The notes: a model not told the origin generated them from the sequence alone. A stretch of DNA of 64,000 bases from CAZNKU01 sp045541135 (GCA_045541135.1 JAZQIO010000091.1:27366-91365); one strand, 5' to 3'. Shown: positions 27,054 to 35,923, counted from the stretch's first letter. Made by a program: numbers and translations.

Positions 27054-28802
27054 TTATTTGTTAAGTCTTGCTTCCAAAGCCTTAAGCTGTTCTGCAAGTT
27101 CTGCAGGAAGCTTTTCAAAACCTGCGTAAAGTTCCTTAATCTGAGCAACTTCGTCAAGCCATACTTCCTTATCAACTTTAAGAAGTTCGTTCAAATCTTC
27201 TTCGCTGATATCAAGACCTGCAAGGTTAAGGTCTTCCTTCTTTGGAAGGTAACCAATCGGAGATTCAACAGCGTCTACCTTACCGTCGCAACGGTCAAGA
27301 ATCCAAAGAAGAACACGCATATTGTCACCGAAACCAGGCCACAAGAATTTGCCGTCATCGCTCTTTCTGAACCAGTTTGTATTGAAGATTTTTGGAGGGT
27401 TAGCAATTTTCTTACCCATTTCAATCCAGTGTGCGAAGTAGTCACCAACGTTGTAACCGATAAATGGTTTCATAGCCATTGGGTCACGTCTTACAACACC
27501 AACTGCACCTGCTGCTGCAGCTGTTGTTTCAGAAGCCATTGTTGAACCTACGAATACACCGTGGTTCCAGTCAAATGACTGATATACCAATGGAGCAGTT
27601 TTAGCACGTCTGCCACCGAAGATAATAGCGCTGATAGGTACACCTGCAGGATTTTCCCATTCAGGAGAAATGCATGGGCACTGACGAGCCGGAGCTGTGA
27701 ATCTTGAGTTAGGATGAGCAGCTTTTTCTTCTGAATCAGATGTCCATTCTTCACCCTTCCATTCTGTGCAGTGTGCAGGAGTTTCGTCGTCATGACCTTC
27801 CCACCATACTGTGTTGTCGTCACGAAGTGCAACGTTTGTGAATATTGTATTGCTCATTGTTGTAAGAAGAGCATTTTTGTTTGTTTTTGAGCTTGTTCCC
27901 GGAGCAACGCCGAAGAAACCGGCTTCTGGGTTGATAGCCCAAAGACGACCGTCAGGACCAACACGTAGCCAAGCTATATCGTCACCAACTGTCCATACTT
28001 TGTAACCTTCAAGTTCCTTTGGAGGAATAAGCATAGCAAGGTTTGTCTTACCGCAAGCACTTGGGAATGCAGCAGAAACGTACTTAACTTCACCCTGTGG
28101 ATTTTCAAGACCAAGGATAAGCATATGTTCAGCCATCCAACCTTCGTTCTTACCAAGGAATGATGCAATACGTAGAGCAAAGCATTTCTTACCAAGAAGA
28201 ACGTTACCGCCGTAAGCAGAGTTGATTGACCAGATTGTGTTATCTTCTGGGAACTGAACGATGTATCTTTCTTCAGGATTTACGTCAGCTGTACAGTGTA
28301 GGCACTTTGTGAAATCACCTTTTTCGCTAAGTTCTTCAATAGCGATTTTACCAACACGTGTCATGATGTCCATGTTAAGAACAACGTAGATACTGTCTGT
28401 AATTTCGATACCAACTTTTGAGAAAGGAGACTTTGCAGGACCCATGATAAATGGGATAATGTACATGGTTCTGCCTTTCATAGAATTTGTATAAAGCTTT
28501 GTAAGCTTAGCATACATTTCCTGTGGATCCATCCAGTTGTTTGTAGGACCTGCAGCTTCTTTTGTCTTAGCGCAGATAAATGTTCTGTCTTCTACACGAG
28601 CAACGTCGTTAGGAGCTGTACGGTGTAGGTAGCAGCCGGGAAGCTTTTCCTGATCCAATTTAATAAGTGTGCCATCTTCAACAGCCTGAGCTCTAAGAGC
28701 GTCTAACTGTTCTTTTGAGCCGTCAATCCAAACTACGTTGTCAGGATTAAGCATAGCTTTCATCTCTTCAATCCACTGAAGAGCCATCTTGTTGTCTGTC
28801 AT
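27054..28802 (-). CDS. pckG: Phosphoenolpyruvate carboxykinase (GTP)
   Basis: 582 residues, a normal length for the GTP-dependent class. Motifs include the kinase P-loop FPSACGKTNLAM, TVGDDIAWLR, the Arg/Asn-rich active-site segment ANPPKIFNTNWFRK, and GVFVGSTMASETTAAAAG. It interconverts oxaloacetate plus GTP with phosphoenolpyruvate plus GDP and CO2. In fermenting anaerobes it often runs towards oxaloacetate to make succinate or propionate; direction cannot be read here. The start ATG is preceded by AGGAGG. It is a single gene with its own terminator, 102 bases after rsmA. Confidence 0.97.
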   Translation of the reverse strand: MTDNKMALQWIEEMKAMLNPDNVVWIDGSKEQLDALRAQAVEDGTLIKLDQEKLPGCYLHRTAPNDVARVEDRTFICAKTKEAAGPTNNWMDPQEMYAKLTKLYTNSMKGRTMYIIPFIMGPAKSPFSKVGIEITDSIYVVLNMDIMTRVGKIAIEELSEKGDFTKCLHCTADVNPEERYIVQFPEDNTIWSINSAYGGNVLLGKKCFALRIASFLGKNEGWMAEHMLILGLENPQGEVKYVSAAFPSACGKTNLAMLIPPKELEGYKVWTVGDDIAWLRVGPDGRLWAINPEAGFFGVAPGTSSKTNKNALLTTMSNTIFTNVALRDDNTVWWEGHDDETPAHCTEWKGEEWTSDSEEKAAHPNSRFTAPARQCPCISPEWENPAGVPISAIIFGGRRAKTAPLVYQSFDWNHGVFVGSTMASETTAAAAGAVGVVRRDPMAMKPFIGYNVGDYFAHWIEMGKKIANPPKIFNTNWFRKSDDGKFLWPGFGDNMRVLLWILDRCDGKVDAVESPIGYLPKKEDLNLAGLDISEEDLNELLKVDKEVWLDEVAQIKELYAGFEKLPAELAEQLKALEARLNK

Positions 28803-28904
28803 TTTGACTTCCTCCTTATATTTAAACTTTTAATTTTTTGCTTCGTAAAATTCCAATCTACGACATTTAACATTATACACTAAATTTACTTTTAAAACAA
28901 GAGT

Positions 28905-29753
28905 TTATTTTAATTTTTCCGAAATTTGTATAAATTGACGTAAATCAAGCTGTTCACCGCGTATTTTTTCATTGTTTGTTATGTCTTTAACAATGTTTGC
29001 AATATCTTCCTTAGGCATTGGATAGGCGGAAGAAAGGGCATTTACCAATGTCTTTCTGCGCTGACCGAATGCGGCGTGTACCACCTTAAAGAGATTTTTT
29101 TCATCTTCAACCTGTGGTTTTACATGGTTTTTGATGTCCATTTTGATTACTGCGGAAGTAACCTTTGGCGGTGGCATAAAACTGTCCGGCGGCACAAGAC
29201 GTACAATTTCAGGGTTGCAGTAATACTGCACAGCAACGGATATTGCACCGTAGTCCTTTTTGCCTGCAGGGGATACAATACGCTCTGCAACCTCTTTTTG
29301 TATAAGGACTGTTATGGATTCTAAGGGCAAGCCGTCCTCTAAAAATTTCATTATAAGGGGTGTTGTAATGTAGTATGGCAGGTTTGCAATTACCACAACG
29401 GGCATATTTGGCATATGTTCGTCAATAATCTTCTGTAAATCTGTTTTTAGTGCATCACCCTGCACAATTTCCACATTATCGTATGCCACAAAAGCACCCT
29501 TTAAATATTCTGCAATGCCACGGTCAAGCTCTATTGCTACAACCTTGCCTGCGTGCTTTGAAAGTTCTACCGTAAGTGTACCTATACCGGGACCAACCTC
29601 TATTACACCATATCTCTCATCAATACCTGATGCCTCTATAGTGCTGTCTAAAACGGACTGGTCTATCAGAAAGTTCTGACCTAATGCCTTGTTAAAACCT
29701 CTTCCGAGACCATCCATTATCTTTTTTATTGTTGCGGGATTTGTTAAGTTCAT
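28905..29753 (-). CDS. rsmA: 16S rRNA dimethyladenosine transferase
   Basis: 282 residues. A Rossmann methyltransferase fold carries GQNFLIDQSVLD, the SAM motif EVGPGIGTLTVEL at about 50, and the catalytic NLPYYITTPL at about 123. It dimethylates two adjacent adenines near the 3' end of 16S rRNA. The C-terminal helical domain (FGQRRKTLVNAL) is present. AGGAGAAA precedes ATG 29753. It is the gene next downstream of the repeat block at 29814-29949. Confidence 0.96.
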   Translation of the reverse strand: MNLTNPATIKKIMDGLGRGFNKALGQNFLIDQSVLDSTIEASGIDERYGVIEVGPGIGTLTVELSKHAGKVVAIELDRGIAEYLKGAFVAYDNVEIVQGDALKTDLQKIIDEHMPNMPVVVIANLPYYITTPLIMKFLEDGLPLESITVLIQKEVAERIVSPAGKKDYGAISVAVQYYCNPEIVRLVPPDSFMPPPKVTSAVIKMDIKNHVKPQVEDEKNLFKVVHAAFGQRRKTLVNALSSAYPMPKEDIANIVKDITNNEKIRGEQLDLRQFIQISEKLK

Positions 29754-29813
29754 ATTTTTCTCCTTTCGGATAATTGAATTTCTGTATTGTGTATGTAGAT
29801 GATGTTTTTACAA

Positions 29814-29949
29814 ACAATCCTCCCGTCACGCTTTGCGTGCCAACCTCCTTTGCACAAGGAGGGCTTGATGAAGCAGTTTCTACGGTTCTTCTGAAAGGCT
29901 CCCCTGTGTAAGGGGAGCTGGCAAATCGAAGATTTGACTGAGGGGTTGT
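29814..29949. repeat. Palindromic repeat element, two inverted units (family R2)
   Basis: Starts ACAATCC and ends GGGGTTGT, so the ends are inverted. The left unit has a CACGC-TTT-GCGTG hairpin and CCTCCTT-TGCAC-AAGGAGG; the right unit has the mirrored CTCCCCT-GTGTA-AGGGGAG and AAATC-type hairpin. Single units of the same family lie at 30319-30372 and 49701-49758. It ends five bases after the DUF559 stop codon. This type of repeat is common between genes in gut Firmicutes. Confidence 0.75.
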
Positions 29950-29954
29950 AATAA

Positions 29955-30317
29955 TCATATTTTTTCTATATCTTTTACAGTATTATCAATAAGTGTGCAT
30001 ACTGCTTCAAAATTCATCAATACATCAAGGTTTGAAAATCTGATAACTTTTATACCATAATTTTCTAAATATTTAGTTCTTTGTTCATCGTTTATAATGC
30101 CAATATCTTCGTAATGTTGAGAACCATCAAGCTCTATAACCAATTTTGCTTTGGCGCAGTAAAAATCAGCTATATATTTTCCCAGTACTTTTTGTTTTGT
30201 AAATCGTATTGGGTAATTTCTTAAAAAATCATACCACATTCGACGTTCTTCTTTGGTCATATTTTTTCTGAGTTCTTTTGCAAACGGAACTATATTTTTA
30301 TTATGCTTTCTATCCAT
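29955..30317 (-). CDS. DUF559 family endonuclease-like protein
   Basis: 120 residues. The DUF559 fold (related to Vsr/restriction-type nucleases) is recognisable: LRKNMTKEERRMWYDFLRN, then KVLGKYIADFYCAKAKLVIE with LDGSQHYE. The IADFYC, LVIELDGSQH and VIRF segments give the D...ExD/Q pattern expected of a PD-(D/E)XK site. The family's role is not settled; DNA cleavage or repair is expected. The gene is bracketed on both sides by R2 repeat units, and its ribosome binding site GGGAGGA lies in the outer end of the upstream unit, so repeat and gene seem to form one module. Confidence 0.88.
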   Translation of the reverse strand: MDRKHNKNIVPFAKELRKNMTKEERRMWYDFLRNYPIRFTKQKVLGKYIADFYCAKAKLVIELDGSQHYEDIGIINDEQRTKYLENYGIKVIRFSNLDVLMNFEAVCTLIDNTVKDIEKI

Positions 30318-30318
30318 T

Positions 30319-30372
30319 TACAATCCTCCCGTCACGCTCTGCGTGCCACCCTCCTTTACACAAGGAGGGCTT
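30319..30372. repeat. Palindromic repeat, single unit (family R2) carrying the DUF559 ribosome binding site
   Basis: TACAATCCTCCCGTCACGC, loop, GCGTGCC, then CCTCCTTTACACAAGGAGG. The first part is almost identical to 29814-29860. Read on the minus strand its outer end gives GACGGGAGGATTGT, six bases from the DUF559 ATG. Confidence 0.8.
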
Positions 30373-30378
30373 TCGTAT

Positions 30379-31176
30379 TTATAACTTTTTGCAAATAAGC
30401 AAAGCGTGATTACTCATTCCAGTACAGCTTTCATAAGACGTCATATAATCATAAAGAGGTTTCATCATTTCAAACCGTTCACTCGTCATGTCGTCTACAA
30501 TTTTTTTTGTAATCATAAACTCTGTGCCTAAATTTTTTAGCTTTGTAAGTCCGTGCTGCTTTGCAAGTTTCTCCATATCTTCCGGGGTAGAATAGTAAAA
30601 CAACCCTGTTTGTGAATCGTCTGTATTCATTTCAAGCACTAATTTATTACTTTTTTCATTGGGGTATACATCTCTCCAGTCATCGTAAATGCACGCACCT
30701 GCATAAGCACCTATTTTGTTGATGTATGCAAAAGCAACTATACCGTTTTTCTTGCAAACACGATTACATTCCGCAAAAACAAGCTTGGATTCATCAGTTG
30801 TAAGATGATATATGGGACCAAGACACAGTACCGCGTCAAAACTTTCGTCTGCTATATTCTCAAGGTTTGTTGCATCACCAATCTGACAGGATACGTTATC
30901 TGCATTTGCCCGCTCAATTTTATTTTTGAATATATCTATATGACTTGGAACAATATCAACTCCAACATACTCTTTGCACTTGTCGTAATAATACATTCCG
31001 TAATACCCCGTGGCACAGCCAACCTCAAGTATGCGGGTTTCTTTTGTTATATATTCTTCCAGGTGCTTTTTTGTGTAGTGAAATTCCAAAGAAGATGTAC
31101 GGGATTTTGTTGCACGTCTGTCCTCCCTGTTTCCATTACCGTATTTTTCTATTACCATATCCTGATTTGATGACAT
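30379..31176 (-). CDS. Class I SAM-dependent methyltransferase
   Basis: 265 residues. The SAM-binding motif I is ILEVGCATGYYGMYY at about residue 50, followed by an acidic residue (VGVDIVPSH) and DAVLCLGPIYHLT (motif IV region). It belongs to the large methyltransferase-11/25 group with unknown substrate. The start ATG 31176 follows AAAAGGAGGAATCC. No membrane segment or fused domain. It is transcribed towards the DUF559 gene, but the R2 unit lies between them. Confidence 0.85.
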   Translation of the reverse strand: MSSNQDMVIEKYGNGNREDRRATKSRTSSLEFHYTKKHLEEYITKETRILEVGCATGYYGMYYYDKCKEYVGVDIVPSHIDIFKNKIERANADNVSCQIGDATNLENIADESFDAVLCLGPIYHLTTDESKLVFAECNRVCKKNGIVAFAYINKIGAYAGACIYDDWRDVYPNEKSNKLVLEMNTDDSQTGLFYYSTPEDMEKLAKQHGLTKLKNLGTEFMITKKIVDDMTSERFEMMKPLYDYMTSYESCTGMSNHALLICKKL

Positions 31177-31251
31177 AATGGATTCCTCCTTTTATTTCCA
31201 TACCAATTATACTATAAAAAGCTTTGTTTTTCAATAAATTTTAAAAATATA

Positions 31252-31281
31252 TTGCTATATTATCCCAATATGTGGTATAAT
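31252..31281 (+). promoter_or_regulatory. Promoter of ruvX-DUF1292
   Basis: TTGCTA at 31252-31257 and TATAAT at 31276-31281, 18 bases apart and about 24 bases before the ruvX start. Confidence 0.6.
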
Positions 31282-31304
31282 ATCGTCAGAAAAGAGGTTT
31301 GCAG

Positions 31305-31724
31305 ATGAAAAGAATACTTGGTGTTGACTTTGGTGTGGCACGCACAGGTGTTGCGCTAACAGACCCTTTGGGTATGATGGCGCAGGGTGTAGGTACAATA
31401 AGCTCCAGAAGAGTTGAAAAGGTCTTGCAGGATGTTGTTGCATATGCAAAGCAGTACGATGTTGAAACCATCGTTGTGGGACTGCCTAAAAATATGAATA
31501 ACACAATCGGTGAAAGGGGAGAAGCCTGTATAGAATTCGGCGATATGCTGAAGGAACAAACAGGGCTTGAAGTCGTTATGTGGGACGAGCGTTTATCTAC
31601 CGTAAGTGCCATAAACTTTTTAAACGAAACAAACACCAGAGGAAAAAAACGCAAAGCAGTTGTTGATACTGTGGCGGCGGAGATAATTCTGCAAAACTAT
31701 CTTGATTTTAAAAAGAAAGGATGA
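31305..31724 (+). CDS. ruvX: Putative pre-16S rRNA nuclease / Holliday junction resolvase RuvX (YqgF)
   Basis: 139 residues from ATG 31305, seven bases after AAAGAGG. The RNase H-like fold shows RILGVDFGVARTGVAL (first catalytic Asp), VGLPKNMNNTIGERG, and VMWDERLSTVSA, then DTVAAEIILQ near the end. The family trims the 5' end of 16S rRNA, and a role as resolvase was also proposed. The next gene begins eight bases after the stop, an order usual in Firmicutes. Confidence 0.94.
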   Translation: MKRILGVDFGVARTGVALTDPLGMMAQGVGTISSRRVEKVLQDVVAYAKQYDVETIVVGLPKNMNNTIGERGEACIEFGDMLKEQTGLEVVMWDERLSTVSAINFLNETNTRGKKRKAVVDTVAAEIILQNYLDFKKKG

Positions 31725-31731
31725 ATTTGAA

Positions 31732-32043
31732 ATGGCTGATAAATTTAATGAAGAAATGAACGAGGAAATGGAAAATAATATAATCGAGCTTATTGACGAG
31801 GAAAGTGGCGAGGCAGTTCCTTTTGAACACCTTGACACTATCGATATGGACGGTGTAACATACTTCGTACTTACAGAATTTTTTGAAGAAGCTGCAGAAG
31901 AAAGTGATGTTTACATTATGTCTATCGTAGTTGACGAAAACGGTGAAGAAACACTTGAAATCGTAGAAGATCAGGCAATCGTTATGAAGGTTTTCAATGA
32001 ATTTCGTGAACGCTGTGAAGGTGAATTTGACTTTTTGGATTAA
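31732..32043 (+). CDS. DUF1292 family small acidic protein
   Basis: 103 residues, very acidic, from ATG 31732. The DUF1292 core reads IIELIDEESGEAVPFEHLDT, then TYFVLTE and VYIMSIVVDENGEETLEIVE. The function of the family (YrzB-like) is unknown. It is regularly found directly after ruvX. An alternative TTG at 31702 would overlap ruvX and is unlikely. Confidence 0.88.
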   Translation: MADKFNEEMNEEMENNIIELIDEESGEAVPFEHLDTIDMDGVTYFVLTEFFEEAAEESDVYIMSIVVDENGEETLEIVEDQAIVMKVFNEFRERCEGEFDFLD

Positions 32044-32072
32044 TTTGTCATTAATTTGTAAAAATAAAACAG

Positions 32073-32101
32073 TTGCATAATTCATATAATTTGGATATAA
32101 T
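32073..32101 (+). promoter_or_regulatory. Promoter of 6S RNA
   Basis: TTGCAT at 32073-32078 and TATAAT at 32096-32101 with 17-base spacing, placing the start of transcription near 32108. Confidence 0.7.
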
Positions 32102-32108
32102 ATAGTTA

Positions 32109-32312
32109 ATGAAATAAAAAGAAATTATCCCTGATATGTTCGTGATTATTTTCGCATATTTATAACCAACACATTTTAAAAGGGAACAAGTTCTCCGAAG
32201 CCTGCGTGCATGCTCAAATTTATTTGAGAAGCCCATAAACCTTCGGGACGTACCCACCTGCGAAAGCAGGTTGTAAATATGAAATCACACGGCAATATTG
32301 GGGGATTTTTTT
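32109..32312 (+). ncRNA. ssrS: 6S RNA
   Basis: About 200 bases without a reading frame. The 3' half contains CTTCGGGACGTACCCACCTG, a hallmark of 6S RNA, and upstream AAAGGGAACAAGTTCTCCGAAG. The 5' part (ATCCCTGATATGTTCGTGATT) pairs with the 3' part (AATCACACGGCAATATTGGGGGAT) to form the closing stem around the large central bubble. It mimics an open promoter and binds the housekeeping RNA polymerase in stationary phase. A T run ends it at about 32312. Exact ends are estimates. Confidence 0.9.
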
Positions 32313-32326
32313 GCCATAAAGCAAGT

Positions 32327-32366
32327 AATCACAAGGAATTTTGATTTTTCCTTGTGATTTTTTTAT
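32327..32366. terminator. Terminator between 6S RNA and the minus-strand glycosidase gene
   Basis: AATCACAAGGAA (32327-32338) pairs with TTCCTTGTGATT (32348-32359), then seven Ts. The CACAAGG/CCTTGTG core is shared with the hairpins at 53304 and 63636. Confidence 0.8.
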
Positions 32367-32398
32367 TTATTCAGGAAGCCATACACTGCAATGTTTTT

Positions 32399-34174
32399 TT
32401 ATTTTACTTTTAAAGTCAAGGTAATTGTTTCTTTCTTATTTATATCAACAGTAAAGTGTGCTGTTGCAAAGCCTCCGTTACAGTTGAAAATTCTTTTATC
32501 CTTTGATAAATCACGGTCTATATTTTTTGAACCTTCAATTTCAACAACTGCATTTTCCTTTTGTATGGTAACCGTATTTTTGTCTGTTTTTATATTTTCA
32601 CACGGTACGGTTACAACAGGTATTATAAGCTTTGCATTTTCGCAGTCTGCCGATGCACTTATTTTAAAGCTTTCCTCTGTAAGCGTATAGGTTATGGAGC
32701 AGGTTGAAATTTCTTCATGTTTAAAATTTTTCAAAGCCCCCTGAGCTTTATAGGTAATTGTTTTTCCATCATCGGATATTTCTGTTTTGGCAGTTGTATC
32801 GAATGTGTTTTTGTAACGTTCACCGTCTTTTTCAGTCTCTATTCTTGTAAGCTGACATACATTATCATAATGTTTTGGTATTTGCATATTATTAGGCTCT
32901 ACAAGCTCGTATTCATTCTGTCCGCCTGTTAATATAACTCCTGTTTTGTTGTGGTAAAGCAGTGTTACTGCACCGCCTGACGGTGTATCTTCCGGAACCT
33001 TTATTGCATAGTCGTCACATGAAAATGTTGCAGTCCACTCACCTCTTTTGGCAACAGAAACATCCATTGTTTTGTACTGCTTTATGCCGTCAAACACTTC
33101 TCGGGGAAGCTTTATGCCGGCGGTGCGTTTATGAACTGTTTTTGCCATACAGATAATACCTTTCAGGTGGCAAAAGCTATGGTGTATGCAAACAGGCTCA
33201 TTCATTTCATTGTGGTGCAAACCTCCGGCGAGAAGTCCGTTTACCGTGCATTTTTTATATAGTTCAAAATTTCTGTGAGCAGCCTCAAAAAATGCATCGT
33301 CATAATCCGCAAAATATTCGTATGCAGTCTGAGAACCGTCTGCTGTACGGCTTCCCCAGTACGTCCATTTTGCAGTGCGTGCACCCCAAGAATTGTCCCA
33401 TGCTCCATCAGGCAGCAAAAATTCAAGATGTGCCTTCAGGGATTTTAAGACAATTGTCTTTATATCATCGTCATTGTCAATATACTTAAGATATATAGCA
33501 AGGTTTGGAAGAGATTCCTCTACATTGTAACCAATGTCTACCGCATAACATCCCTTTGGAGTTGATGTAAGCGTGGGTATTTTACCTTCACCAAACAAAA
33601 AACCTTCGTCTGTAAAGTGTTTAAGCACTATTTTTGCAATTTTTTTAGCCTTTTCGCAGTATTGTTCTTTGCCTGTCAGTTTCCAGGCTATTGCCATAGA
33701 TGTTGCGGTGGCAACAATGTAATTTACAACCGCATTCTTGGGAGGAAATTTGTCGGAATATAAAAATTCGCAGGTATCTTCATAGGTTTTGTACCAATGT
33801 TTGTAATCTTCAGGAGCTATAAATTCTTTAAGCTCGTACAAAAGCTCTCCAAGCTGAATGTTGAAAAATGATGTAATTCCACACCATGTGGAGTCGGCAT
33901 CGTTTATAAACACTCCTTTGTTTTTTTGCATATTGTTTATAACCCATGTAAATGAAAGCTTTGCGGCATTGTAATATTTTTTATCGCCGGTTACGGAATA
34001 AAGGTAAACCAATGGATACATTGTATCTCCGATTCTGCCGTGCATACGTTTACATGCAGGGCACATAATTCCGCCGTAAAATTCCTTGTGCTTACTGTCT
34101 GTTACCTGCAATGATATAAGACTGTCCGCCCATGTTTTGAGTAAATTGAAATATTCGTTATTTGAGCTTTTCAT
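32399..34174 (-). CDS. Glycoside hydrolase/lyase-like protein with an (alpha/alpha)6 barrel
   Basis: 591 residues, no signal peptide, so cytoplasmic. About residues 1-370 are a six-hairpin barrel (FYGGIMCPACKRMHGRIGDT; AVDIGYNVEESLPNLAIYLK; WDNSWGARTAKWTYWGSRTA DGS). CPAC near residue 38 and clustered His (HHNEMNEPVCIHHSFCH) could bind a metal. About 380-591 is a beta-sandwich. The architecture resembles heparinase/alginate-lyase-like and unsaturated-glycan-processing enzymes, but no family can be named safely. ATG 34174 follows AGGAGGG. Divergent from an AraC gene with 114 bases between, it is probably that regulator's target. Confidence 0.65.
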   Translation of the reverse strand: MKSSNNEYFNLLKTWADSLISLQVTDSKHKEFYGGIMCPACKRMHGRIGDTMYPLVYLYSVTGDKKYYNAAKLSFTWVINNMQKNKGVFINDADSTWCGITSFFNIQLGELLYELKEFIAPEDYKHWYKTYEDTCEFLYSDKFPPKNAVVNYIVATATSMAIAWKLTGKEQYCEKAKKIAKIVLKHFTDEGFLFGEGKIPTLTSTPKGCYAVDIGYNVEESLPNLAIYLKYIDNDDDIKTIVLKSLKAHLEFLLPDGAWDNSWGARTAKWTYWGSRTADGSQTAYEYFADYDDAFFEAAHRNFELYKKCTVNGLLAGGLHHNEMNEPVCIHHSFCHLKGIICMAKTVHKRTAGIKLPREVFDGIKQYKTMDVSVAKRGEWTATFSCDDYAIKVPEDTPSGGAVTLLYHNKTGVILTGGQNEYELVEPNNMQIPKHYDNVCQLTRIETEKDGERYKNTFDTTAKTEISDDGKTITYKAQGALKNFKHEEISTCSITYTLTEESFKISASADCENAKLIIPVVTVPCENIKTDKNTVTIQKENAVVEIEGSKNIDRDLSKDKRIFNCNGGFATAHFTVDINKKETITLTLKVK

Positions 34175-34237
34175 AACAGAACCCTCCTGACCTTAACAAT
34201 ATAACTGTATATTATCAAATAATAACAGAACTTTCAA

Positions 34238-34266
34238 TTGACGACAGAAACATATAATTGTATAAT
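34238..34266 (+). promoter_or_regulatory. Promoter of the AraC regulator at 34289
   Basis: TTGACG at 34238-34243 and TATAAT at 34261-34266, 17 bases apart, with AGGAGG at 34275. Confidence 0.75.
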
Positions 34267-34288
34267 AGAACCATAGGAGGCGATTAGC

Positions 34289-35074
34289 ATGACGGATGTG
34301 TCCGTAAGAACGGATTTGCCGCAGCCATACTGTCATTTGCATGTTTTCAACAGAAACGAAGGTTATGTGCTTGATTTTCACAGGCACTGCAAGGTGTGGC
34401 ATATAAATTACATCACAGAGGGTGAAATAATGCTTTACTCGGGGGATAATGGTGTTGAGGTACATAAAAATCAAATGTTTATAATGCCGGAAGATGTTTC
34501 ACACAAAATAGTGTCTGAAAAAGGTTATTCTCAAATCGGGCTTGATATTTATTCCTGTGATGATGAAAGAAATATATACCGTATGGTAAGTACCTATTTT
34601 AATTTTTTTCCTGCGGTTATTAATGTTTCGCCGCCGGAAAAGACCTTTGGGGAATGTGTAGGACTTTTAAAAAATCCATTGCCGATTAATGTTAATTTGT
34701 ATATAAATATGTTTGAAAGGCTTATATTGAATTCTGTACATAACATAACAAATGAAAAAACAACTTTTTCTTCAAAGCTTTCTGCAATTTTTAAAGAGTA
34801 TGACCCGTGTATGCTTAAACTGGCGGATATTTGTCGCTTGACGAATTATTCAAAGACACAGGCGGAACGGCTTGCTGTTAAGGAACTTGGCTGCGGTATT
34901 ACTGAATATCTTAATAAAATAAGGCTTGATAAAATCTGTAACCTTCTTCAATATACAGAACTTACTATGGCGGAAATTGCCGAAAGGATAGGACTTTGCG
35001 ATGCAAGTCATCTCACTGTTTTTTTCAAAAAGAGAATGGGGATAAATCCGGGACTCTACAGAAAAGAGAAATAA
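34289..35074 (+). CDS. AraC-family transcriptional regulator
   Basis: 261 residues. Cupin-like N-terminal sensor (LDFHRHCKVWHINYITEGEI; NQMFIMPEDVSHKI) and AraC double HTH at about 165-261 (LADICRLTNYSKTQAERLAV; MAEIAERIGLCDASHLTVFF, then KKRMGINPGLYRK). It probably controls the divergent enzyme gene at 34174. It runs convergent to a second AraC gene, 18 bases away, so the two 3' ends nearly touch. Confidence 0.93.
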   Translation: MTDVSVRTDLPQPYCHLHVFNRNEGYVLDFHRHCKVWHINYITEGEIMLYSGDNGVEVHKNQMFIMPEDVSHKIVSEKGYSQIGLDIYSCDDERNIYRMVSTYFNFFPAVINVSPPEKTFGECVGLLKNPLPINVNLYINMFERLILNSVHNITNEKTTFSSKLSAIFKEYDPCMLKLADICRLTNYSKTQAERLAVKELGCGITEYLNKIRLDKICNLLQYTELTMAEIAERIGLCDASHLTVFFKKRMGINPGLYRKEK

Positions 35075-35092
35075 AAAGGCAAGGGACATTTA

Positions 35093-35923
35093 CTACACTT
35101 TATCCTTTCTGAATTTTTTCGGAGATATCCCTTTAAAGTCTTTAAAAACCTTTATAAAATAGCTAAGGTCATTAAAGCCGCAGGAATATGCGATATCCGT
35201 TACGGATTCGTCAGATGCAAGAAGCATTGCCGATGCCTTTTCAATACGGTAGCTGTTTAAATATTCTATAGGCTTTTTAGAGGTCATATTTTTAAAAAAG
35301 CTGCAGAAATATTTTGGTGAAACACCTGCCGTCTTTGCCATATCATCAAGTGTAATATGATTTGAATAGGATGCACGCATAAAGTTTAAAACTTTTTTCA
35401 GCTTGTAAAGGTTTTTTGCATTGTCATCTTCTATATGCAGTTTTTCGTCAAAGTGGTTTTTGTTTATAAATTCCCCGAAAAGTGTATATAAATTTCCCAT
35501 AACCGCAAACTTGTTTTTTGGATTTTTAAGCGATTCAAAAAGATTGGCGGTTATTTTATTTATTTCTGTATCTGTTGAAAACTCTTTTAAAACAATATCG
35601 TGGTTTATAATTCTGTTTATAAAGTTTTCAAGTTCTGAATTTATTCCAATAAAACGTGAGTCAAAAACAATACATTCATAACAGCAGTTTTCGGGCAATG
35701 CACTATGTATAACATTGCTGTTTACAAAAAGCACATCACCCGGCTTTGCATCGTAGTGTCTGTCATTAAGTGAAACAGTGGCATTTCCACTTAAAATACG
35801 TATTATTTCAAGGTTTGTGTGGAAGTGGTGTGCCATTTCGTATTTGGGATGATTTTTGTCTATACAGTAAAGTTCAATGGGAAAATCTTCCGTGCCGTGG
35901 AGCTTGATTTCATTAAAAGCCAT
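35093..35923 (-). CDS. AraC-family transcriptional regulator, probably of fucI
   Basis: 276 residues. N-terminal cupin domain (MAHHFHTNLEIIRILSGNAT; PGDVLFVNSNVIHSALPEN) and C-terminal AraC HTH (LDDMAKTAGVSPKYFCSFFK; VTDIAYSCGFNDLSYFIKVF). It is divergent from L-fucose isomerase with 111 bases between the starts, so a fucose- or related deoxy-sugar-responsive activator is a fair inference. Confidence 0.93.
   Translation of the reverse strand: MAFNEIKLHGTEDFPIELYCIDKNHPKYEMAHHFHTNLEIIRILSGNATVSLNDRHYDAKPGDVLFVNSNVIHSALPENCCYECIVFDSRFIGINSELENFINRIINHDIVLKEFSTDTEINKITANLFESLKNPKNKFAVMGNLYTLFGEFINKNHFDEKLHIEDDNAKNLYKLKKVLNFMRASYSNHITLDDMAKTAGVSPKYFCSFFKNMTSKKPIEYLNSYRIEKASAMLLASDESVTDIAYSCGFNDLSYFIKVFKDFKGISPKKFRKDKV

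Noticed and set aside
26931..27545. A 204-codon plus-strand frame overlapping pckG
   Set aside because: Phe/Cys/Lys-rich shadow running through the pckG terminator and antisense to its conserved C-terminus.
29692..29958. An 88-codon minus-strand frame starting inside the DUF559 stop region
   Set aside because: It is a run through the palindromic repeat and into the rsmA start region in a wrong frame; composition and context do not fit a gene.
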